DNA of 64,000 nucleotides from Rhizobium sp. SL86 (GTDB lineage Bacteria; Pseudomonadota; Alphaproteobacteria; Rhizobiales; Rhizobiaceae): NCBI RefSeq assembly GCF_026672545.1, contig NZ_JAPPRJ010000008.1, positions 1 to 64,000 of the forward strand, read 5' to 3'. Shown piece by piece: positions 58,982 to 64,000 of this stretch (position 1 is its first letter; each line of letters starts with the position of its first letter). The notes under the pieces were generated by a model. It saw only the letters and a program-made list of their open reading frames with translations, ran no database searches and was not told where the DNA came from. The position numbers and the translations under genes were made by a program.

Positions 58982-59056
58982 ATGAACAACATCGTCTGGC
59001 TCGTCGGCGCCGTCGTCATCGTGATCGCGGTTCTGTCTTTCGTCGGGATCGCCTGA
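58982..59056 (+). CDS. 24-aa membrane peptide, copy 2
   Basis: The peptide begins MNNIVWLVGAVVI and ends FVGIA, again one membrane helix, with an excellent AGGAGG ribosome site 5 bases before its start. It is a tandem duplicate of copy 1 and is followed by a strong terminator, which supports a real short transcript. Confidence 0.7.
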   Translation: MNNIVWLVGAVVIVIAVLSFVGIA

Positions 59057-59075
59057 TCCCGCCACTGCACCCTTT

Positions 59076-59112
59076 AAAAAAGGCGCTCGCGTTCACCCGC
59101 GGCGCCTTTTTT
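59076..59112 (+). terminator. Bidirectional intrinsic terminator
   Basis: AAAAAAGGCGC and GCGCCTTTTTT form a stem with A and T tracts on either side, ending the peptide transcript and possibly that of TreY on the minus strand. Confidence 0.85.
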
Positions 59113-59189
59113 CGTGTCTGCAGTCCGGCCATGAGAGGTGCCGAGGGATCTGCCTGCCGCTCCCTTTTGTGGAGAGGCAGGCGATTTCG

Positions 59190-61859
59190 TCAGTTTTTCA
59201 CGAGCACCGAAAACGGCGCCTGCTGCAACAGATCTTCCAGCTTCAGTTCGGCGCCTGCCTCGACCGGGTTGCCGCTCATCAGGTCTCGGTAGCCACCGCC
59301 GCCGAAGGCTTCGTCGAGAGCGATTGTGGTTCCCGCCCAGAAGGAGGCGTCCGGCAGGCCGGTCGCGTCCTGGATCGCGCCCAGCATCAACCGCGGGGCG
59401 ATCACCACCACGCGCTTGTCATGCAGACGACGGCCGAAGGCGACGATGTGGTCTGCCGCCTTGCCCCTGACGGTGAGCGGCACGTAGTCACCTTTCCGGA
59501 AAAGCTCCGGCTGCTCACGGCGCAGCGGCAGGATTCTGGCGATCACCTGCTGTTTCAGCCGGCCGTCCAGCCAGAGTGCCGGGTCCGAGGTCTCGGCACT
59601 CTCGTCGAGGCCGGCGGTCAGGCGGGCAAAGTCCGGCATGCGGCGGTTGTCGGGATCGACCAGGCTGAGGTCGAGACTTTCGCTGCCCTGATACATATCG
59701 GGAATACCGGGGGCGGTGAGCTTGATCAGCGTCTGCGTGAGGCTGTTGACGGCGCCAGCGAGAAAGAGCGCATCGAGCCGACTGACGAAATCGCGCCGGA
59801 ACTCGGCAGCCTCTGGTGAAAACAGGTGTCTGGCATAGGCCGTCACCGCCTTTTCATACCCCTGATTCTGCTCGTTCCAGCTGGTCCGCAGTTTGGCTTC
59901 GCGCAACGACTTTTCCAGATAGGGGAGGAAACGTTCTTCCAGGGCCTTCAGGCCTTGTCCGTCATCCGGCCCGAGATCGTCCGGCCACACGCCGATCAGT
60001 GCCTGATAGATCAGCCACTCGACGGCCGGCTCCGGCGCGTCGCCATCGTTGAGGGAGACGACAGCCGGACGGTTCATCCGGCGCCAGTCGTCCAGTGCGG
60101 CGCGCCAGAGATCGGGCGCTTCCGACAGCGCATAAAGACGGGCGCGGGCATCCTCGCCGCGTTTGGTGTCGTGGGTCGAGGTGGCGGAGAGCCCGGCCGG
60201 CTGGCTGTCCTGGCGTCCTTTCATCTCGGCATGGAAGGCGTCGAGGCTGAAGCTTCGGCCATGCGGCTCCGAGCCCACCTCGTTCAGCGCGATCAGCGGG
60301 TTCAGGCGATAAAACAGCGTGTCTTCGATGGATTTCGCCATCAAGGGTCCGGTCAGTTGCTGAAAGCGGGTGCGGAACATCCGGGCGCCGGCATCCGAGG
60401 CCTGGTTCACGTCGCCAATGAGGATGCGACCGAGGAAGGTCAGCGCCTCCGGTTTCGGCGGGTTCGGGCCCCGGCGCACCTCATCCATCACGTCGGTCAG
60501 CCGCTGGCGGTCGGCGAGTTCCAGGCCGATCTCGTTGCCATAGGTGCGGTAGATCGGAAAGGCGATCAGCAGTTCGCGCAGGGCCTTGGCGAGATCCTCC
60601 TCCGAGAGGTCGCGCGCCTCCGCGTGGCTGGCCGCGATTTCGCACGCAAGCTCCAGCAGCCGCAGGCCTTCGCCCTCGAAGTTGACATCCGCCATCAACC
60701 CCTTGGCGGCGCGCATCTCGGCCTCGAAATCCACCGGTTTGCCGGTGACATCCGCATAGTGACGGTTGAAGGTCTCCACGGCCTCAGGGGCCAGAAGCAC
60801 GTCGGAAAGGGCTGCAATGAACTCGTAACCGGTGGTGCCGGAGATCGGCCAGCGCGAGGGCAGATGTTCGCCGTCTGCCAGGATCTTCTCGACGATCAGG
60901 TAACAATCCGGCCCGACCGCGAGCCGCAGCCGGTCGAGATAAGCGCCCGGATCGGAGAGGCCATCGACATGGTCGACGCGCAGCCCGTCCACCTTGCCCT
61001 CTTTGACGAGGTCGAGGATCAGGCCATGGCTTGCCTCGAACACTGCCTGGTCTTCGACGCGCAGGCCGGCAAGACCGGTGATTTCGAAGAAGCGGCGATA
61101 GGTGAGGTCACGCGGCGCATCGCGCCAGGAGATCAGCCGGAAGGGCTGGGCCTCGTGCAGGGCCTGCAGTTTTCGGTGATCCTTCGCCTGTTCGACAAGG
61201 GCCGCGTCCAGCCGGTCGGCATCCGGACCGTCTGCAAGTCCCCGTATCGCCTCGTGAAAATCCTCTTCCCGTTCGGGGTCGGCCTTTGCGGCCAGCGCGC
61301 GGATCTCGTCTGCCAGCGGCAGATCGACGCCGTCCATCGCTTGGGCATAGGTGGAGGGGGCGAGCGGATAATGGCTGTCGAAATAACCGAGCGCCAGGCA
61401 GCCGGCCTTGCGGTCGAAAACCAGTGTCAGATCCCCGTCCGCCAGCACTTTTGCAAAATCATCGCCGAGGAAGGGCAGGGTCAGACGTTTTGTCCAGTTG
61501 ACGTCGAAGAAGCGGGCGTAACGGCTGTCGCGCCCCCATTCGATGATGCTGCGCCACCAGCGGTTTTCCAGTCCCGCCGCCATGTGGTTCGGCACGATAT
61601 CGAGGATCAGTCCGAGGCCGGCCCCTCTCAGTGCTGTGGACAGCCGTTCGAAACCCTCGCGCCCACCAAGTTCGGGATCGATCTCGTTGGCGTCCGCCAC
61701 GTCATAACCGTGCGTCGAATCCGGGGCCGCGGTGAAGATCGGCGAGGCGTAGAGATGGCTGATGCCGAGCCGCTTCATGTAGGGCACGAGTTCGACGGCG
61801 CGGTCGAAGGTCATGCCGTTGCGAAACTGGATTCGATAGGTGGAGGTCGGGATCGACAC
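59190..61859 (-). CDS. treY: Malto-oligosyltrehalose synthase
   Basis: This 889-aa GH13 enzyme begins MSIPTSTYRIQFRNGMTFDR (GTG start with GGAG 9 bases upstream). Motifs include YASPIFTAAPDSTHGYDVAD, the nucleophile region GLRVDHVDGLSDP, the acid region YLIVEKILADGEHLP and TSTHDTKRGEDARAR. It rearranges the reducing end of malto-oligosaccharides to trehalose, which TreZ releases. TreZ is not next to it here. Trehalose protects rhizobia in osmotic and drying stress. Confidence 0.93.
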   Translation of the reverse strand: MSIPTSTYRIQFRNGMTFDRAVELVPYMKRLGISHLYASPIFTAAPDSTHGYDVADANEIDPELGGREGFERLSTALRGAGLGLILDIVPNHMAAGLENRWWRSIIEWGRDSRYARFFDVNWTKRLTLPFLGDDFAKVLADGDLTLVFDRKAGCLALGYFDSHYPLAPSTYAQAMDGVDLPLADEIRALAAKADPEREEDFHEAIRGLADGPDADRLDAALVEQAKDHRKLQALHEAQPFRLISWRDAPRDLTYRRFFEITGLAGLRVEDQAVFEASHGLILDLVKEGKVDGLRVDHVDGLSDPGAYLDRLRLAVGPDCYLIVEKILADGEHLPSRWPISGTTGYEFIAALSDVLLAPEAVETFNRHYADVTGKPVDFEAEMRAAKGLMADVNFEGEGLRLLELACEIAASHAEARDLSEEDLAKALRELLIAFPIYRTYGNEIGLELADRQRLTDVMDEVRRGPNPPKPEALTFLGRILIGDVNQASDAGARMFRTRFQQLTGPLMAKSIEDTLFYRLNPLIALNEVGSEPHGRSFSLDAFHAEMKGRQDSQPAGLSATSTHDTKRGEDARARLYALSEAPDLWRAALDDWRRMNRPAVVSLNDGDAPEPAVEWLIYQALIGVWPDDLGPDDGQGLKALEERFLPYLEKSLREAKLRTSWNEQNQGYEKAVTAYARHLFSPEAAEFRRDFVSRLDALFLAGAVNSLTQTLIKLTAPGIPDMYQGSESLDLSLVDPDNRRMPDFARLTAGLDESAETSDPALWLDGRLKQQVIARILPLRREQPELFRKGDYVPLTVRGKAADHIVAFGRRLHDKRVVVIAPRLMLGAIQDATGLPDASFWAGTTIALDEAFGGGGYRDLMSGNPVEAGAELKLEDLLQQAPFSVLVKN

Positions 61860-61995
61860 GCTGGGCTTCTCCTGCGGATGCGGGGTGGAAACGGGACACC
61901 TCCCAACGCAAGCGGGAGTGTCCGGTTCCAGACGCACCGCCGCCGCCTCAAAATTGCGCGGCCTGCGACGCAGGCATTAAGTCGGGTGGTGCTGG

Positions 61996-62277
61996 TCAGC
62001 GTTCGGGATTGTCGGCATTCGCCATCGGGCTGGGTCGACCATCGGGTGCGTCCGAATCCAGCCGCTCGTCGAGATCCTCGAGATCGCTCTCGACGATATA
62101 GGTATCGCCACCACCCAGGCGGGAGGCTTCGTGGACGGCCTTGAGGTTTGTTGTGTCCTCGCGGGCATGCAGGGCATCCTCGGCACGCTCCCGACCGTCT
62201 TCCGCAAAGCGGCGCGAGCCTTCATCTGTCATCTTCTCGCGGGCATCCATGCTGTCCTTGCTGTCCTTGCTGGCCAT
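61996..62277 (-). CDS. Small hydrophilic protein, unknown
   Basis: This 93-aa protein is rich in acidic and charged residues (KDSKDSMDAREKMTDEGSRR, DLEDLDERLDSDAPDG) with no clear domain. Its look is that of a stress-associated intrinsically disordered protein. It lies upstream of TreY in the same orientation. Confidence 0.55.
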   Translation of the reverse strand: MASKDSKDSMDAREKMTDEGSRRFAEDGRERAEDALHAREDTTNLKAVHEASRLGGGDTYIVESDLEDLDERLDSDAPDGRPSPMANADNPER

Positions 62278-62464
62278 CGGCCTTGTCCTTTCCTCATCTG
62301 CGGCGCCGAACTGGCGCGCCTGTCGACAGAAGAACCCCCGGAGCAGGCATCCGGTTCCCCGCCCGCCCTGCCACGCTGGAACGGGAGACGGGTCTTGCGA
62401 GTTGGCACGACAGAGGAGGGCCGCAGAGCTCTCCGGAGAAGGGCAGGCAGGAAGGAGAATGCAG

Positions 62465-62653
62465 ATGCCGGCGAAATCCAAGGCACAACAGAAGGCGGCA
62501 GGGGCAGCCCTTGCCGCCAAACGCGGTGACATCAAGAAGAGCGAGCTTCAGGGAGCCTCGAAAAGCATGGAGAAATCCATGTCCGAAAAGGAGCTGCACG
62601 ACATGGCGTCCACCAAACGCAAGGGCAAACCGGAGCACGTATCCAACAGCTGA
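62465..62653 (+). CDS. DUF3008-type small protein
   Basis: This 62-aa protein begins MPAKSKAQQKAAGAALAAKR and ends with a KRKGKPEHVSNS tail; both are conserved in DUF3008 proteins. The start at 62465 has GGAG with 7-base spacing and is preferred over the ATG two codons earlier. These basic proteins are common in rhizobia; the function is unknown. Confidence 0.8.
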   Translation: MPAKSKAQQKAAGAALAAKRGDIKKSELQGASKSMEKSMSEKELHDMASTKRKGKPEHVSNS

Positions 62654-62830
62654 GACCGACGGTCTTTCGTGATCCGATCATAGGACCGCTTCTTCATCTT
62701 GAACCTGCGGTCGCCATCCCCATATGGAGCTCGACCCGGTGGTCCGGGCCCCTCTGGTGAAAGATCGGCGCTTTCACGATGTCGGACCTCTTTCTTGCGG
62801 CATTGAACGCCGAGTTGGAGGATAAACGAC

Positions 62831-63154
62831 ATGTTTTCCGAAATTGCAGCCTGGTTCATCACGATGGCGGTGCTCAACCCCGTGCAGGTCGAGGTTCAGA
62901 CGCGGCTTGAGCAGGTGAATGCCTCGGCTGCGGCGGCCACGCAGGTGCAGCAGTGCATCACCACCCATGCGCTGCGGCTGATCGAACGGGCGGCGAACGA
63001 GCCGTCCTGGGCCGTCACGACCGCCATCGGCGTGTCGGTTGGCTGGACCTCACCCGTGACGCTTCTCGACACAAGAGATCCGAGCTGTGCAGCGCTTGCG
63101 GCTCTGCTGCAGGGTGGGGAACAGGCCAAGGAACAGGACGGTGAGCAGTCCTGA
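62831..63154 (+). CDS. Small protein, unknown
   Basis: This 107-aa protein (MFSEIAAWFITMAVLNPVQV...) has a hydrophobic N-terminal segment and a helical middle, with ATQVQQCITTHALRLIERAA. Its function is unknown. The stop lies just before a hairpin shared with the convergent HutX gene. Confidence 0.5.
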   Translation: MFSEIAAWFITMAVLNPVQVEVQTRLEQVNASAAAATQVQQCITTHALRLIERAANEPSWAVTTAIGVSVGWTSPVTLLDTRDPSCAALAALLQGGEQAKEQDGEQS

Positions 63155-63173
63155 TTGACATCGGGATGTCGGG

Positions 63174-63203
63174 GATGCGGAGCGGCGAGAACCGCTCCGC
63201 ATC
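63174..63203. other. Perfect 12-bp hairpin between convergent genes
   Basis: GATGCGGAGCGG and CCGCTCCGCATC enclose a 6-base loop. No T tract follows on either strand, so it may protect RNA ends or act as a weak bidirectional terminator. Confidence 0.6.
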
Positions 63204-63208
63204 GAGTG

Positions 63209-63742
63209 TCATGCGACGGCGTAACGGTCGCGCAGCGCCTCGAATTTTGACAGCTGTTCGGCCACCAGTTCGCGTGCTTCGTCGCGTTTGACGAAGACCT
63301 TGAACATGGCAGAGCCCTTGGCGTTCATGAACCACACCGAACAGGAGCGGCGGCCGTGAAAAGCACGGTCGACGAAGGTGATCCCGGCGCAATTGTCCTT
63401 GCGGATATGGCCGCCGATCGGGCTGTCGCCATGGATGTTGAACCAGCCATGGCCTTCACTTCCGGCAGGAAGCGAACCGGTGGCTTCGAGCACGATGTCA
63501 TCGGTATGGACGATGAACAGGATCTCGCCCCAGCCGGACATTTCTGTCCAGATCGTCTCGAATTCGGCGACCGCGGCCGTCGTCGCAGCACCCTTCGGCA
63601 GGATGGCGAGGATCTCCGCTGGCGTCACCTCGGCCTTGGCAGCAATCGCCTCCACCACGCCATCTGGCTTCTCGGCAAGGGCGGCCAGTGCCCGCTCGTG
63701 GCGTTCGTCAGGAGGGGCGGAAAGAGCCGTCACGCTGCTCAT
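63209..63742 (-). CDS. hutX: Heme utilization protein HutX/ChuX family
   Basis: This 177-aa protein belongs to the ChuX/HutX family of cytosolic heme carriers: WGEILFIVHTDDIVLEATGS, HGWFNIHGDSPIGGHIRKDN and HGRRSCSVWFMNAKGSAMFK. It binds heme after import. Its start overlaps the stop of the upstream heme-type monooxygenase gene (ATGA), so both are made together. Confidence 0.88.
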   Translation of the reverse strand: MSSVTALSAPPDERHERALAALAEKPDGVVEAIAAKAEVTPAEILAILPKGAATTAAVAEFETIWTEMSGWGEILFIVHTDDIVLEATGSLPAGSEGHGWFNIHGDSPIGGHIRKDNCAGITFVDRAFHGRRSCSVWFMNAKGSAMFKVFVKRDEARELVAEQLSKFEALRDRYAVA

Positions 63743-64000
63743 GCAGCCTCCGCGCGGTTGCCCTTGGCATCTTCGTGAATGATGACCTCGAAACCTTCGA
63801 AATGCGGGCCGGAGAGATATTCGACCTTGCCGCGGTTTTCACCGGCGCGCGCATGAGCGGCGCGGAACTGCTCGGACTTCGTCCAGGCAGTGAAATGCTC
63901 CTGGGTTTCCCACAGCGTGTGCGAGGCATAAAGCGTGTGGTCCTCGTGCTTTGCGCCCTTCAGCATGTGAAATTCCAGGTAGCCCGGAACGGTCGAAAGA
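63739..64000 (-). CDS. IsdG/HmuQ-like heme-degrading monooxygenase, C-terminal part
   Basis: The 5' end is outside the window. The visible 86 codons read STVPGYLEFHMLKGAKHEDH, then ASHTLWETQEHFTAWTKSEQ and FRAAHARAG, matching the antibiotic biosynthesis monooxygenase/IsdG-type fold, including the likely heme-contacting His in FRAAHA. Related rhizobial HmuQ/HmuD proteins degrade heme. Coupling with HutX supports that role. Confidence 0.85.
   Translation of the reverse strand, partial: LSTVPGYLEFHMLKGAKHEDHTLYASHTLWETQEHFTAWTKSEQFRAAHARAGENRGKVEYLSGPHFEGFEVIIHEDAKGNRAEAA

Noticed and set aside
59826-62144. Plus-strand frame of 772 codons opposite treY
   Set aside because: Long antisense frames are common in high-GC genomes; the minus-strand product is a recognisable TreY.
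1-64000. CRISPR arrays, tRNA or rRNA genes, retron or toxin-antitoxin modules
   Set aside because: No regularly spaced repeats, cloverleaf-type sequences or recognisable proteins of these systems were seen.

Overview
The window looks like chromosome of a Rhizobiaceae-type alphaproteobacterium (Rhizobium/Agrobacterium group). The reasons are the high GC content, rhizobial intergenic palindromes at 42.3-42.6 kb and 56.96-57.08 kb, and host genes typical of that group: a lone FecCD-type siderophore cassette, TreY, HutX/IsdG-like heme genes, and a PfkB plus universal stress protein pair with a FixK/FNR-type box. A Mu-like transposable prophage occupies the left 56 percent; the rest is ordinary host sequence.

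Prophage, about 1 to 35.9 kb. Nearly all genes are on the minus strand, so the phage reads right to left. The early end has a repressor (34914-35429, plus strand) facing a Ner-like gene across two identical palindromes. It continues with a DnaA-like HTH protein, a ParB-like protein, a small protein copying the internal DNA-binding domain of the transposase, the MuA-type transposase (DDE = D266, D331, E383) and the MuB-type ATPase. About 15 small ATGA-coupled early/middle genes follow, including GemA, ending in a Mor/C-family activator (21477-21866). The late block is amidase, small membrane proteins and Rz/Rz1; then DUF3486 protein, terminase, portal, gp30/F-like protein, gpG, protease/scaffold and major capsid; then gp35-gp38, sheath, tube, a frameshift-encoded tail chaperone and the tape measure. 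The baseplate-side genes gpN, gpP, gp45, gp46 and gp47 (1-3.8 kb) carry many frameshifts and one in-frame stop. Either the tail module is decaying, or this stretch of sequence is poor. The other prophage end lies left of the window.

Host region, about 36 to 64 kb. (i) A PfkB-type kinase and a tandem universal stress protein. (ii) A GNAT acetyltransferase, then a racemase translationally coupled to a spermidine/putrescine-like ABC transporter (two permeases, Tat-type binding protein, ATPase), with a divergent GntR/FCD regulator. (iii) A LysR regulator, a chemotaxis receptor and small envelope proteins. (iv) A siderophore ABC operon (binding protein, two permeases, ATPase) that ends in a coupled glycerophosphodiesterase and is divergent from a Tat-exported esterase, which suggests uptake followed by ester hydrolysis. 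(v) An SDR oxidoreductase, a type II NADH dehydrogenase and two tandem 24-residue membrane peptides. (vi) TreY, small stress-type proteins, and a coupled pair of heme-utilization genes at the right edge.

No tRNA, rRNA, CRISPR array or insertion sequence was seen. Boundaries of the broken tail genes and the exact phage end are approximate.
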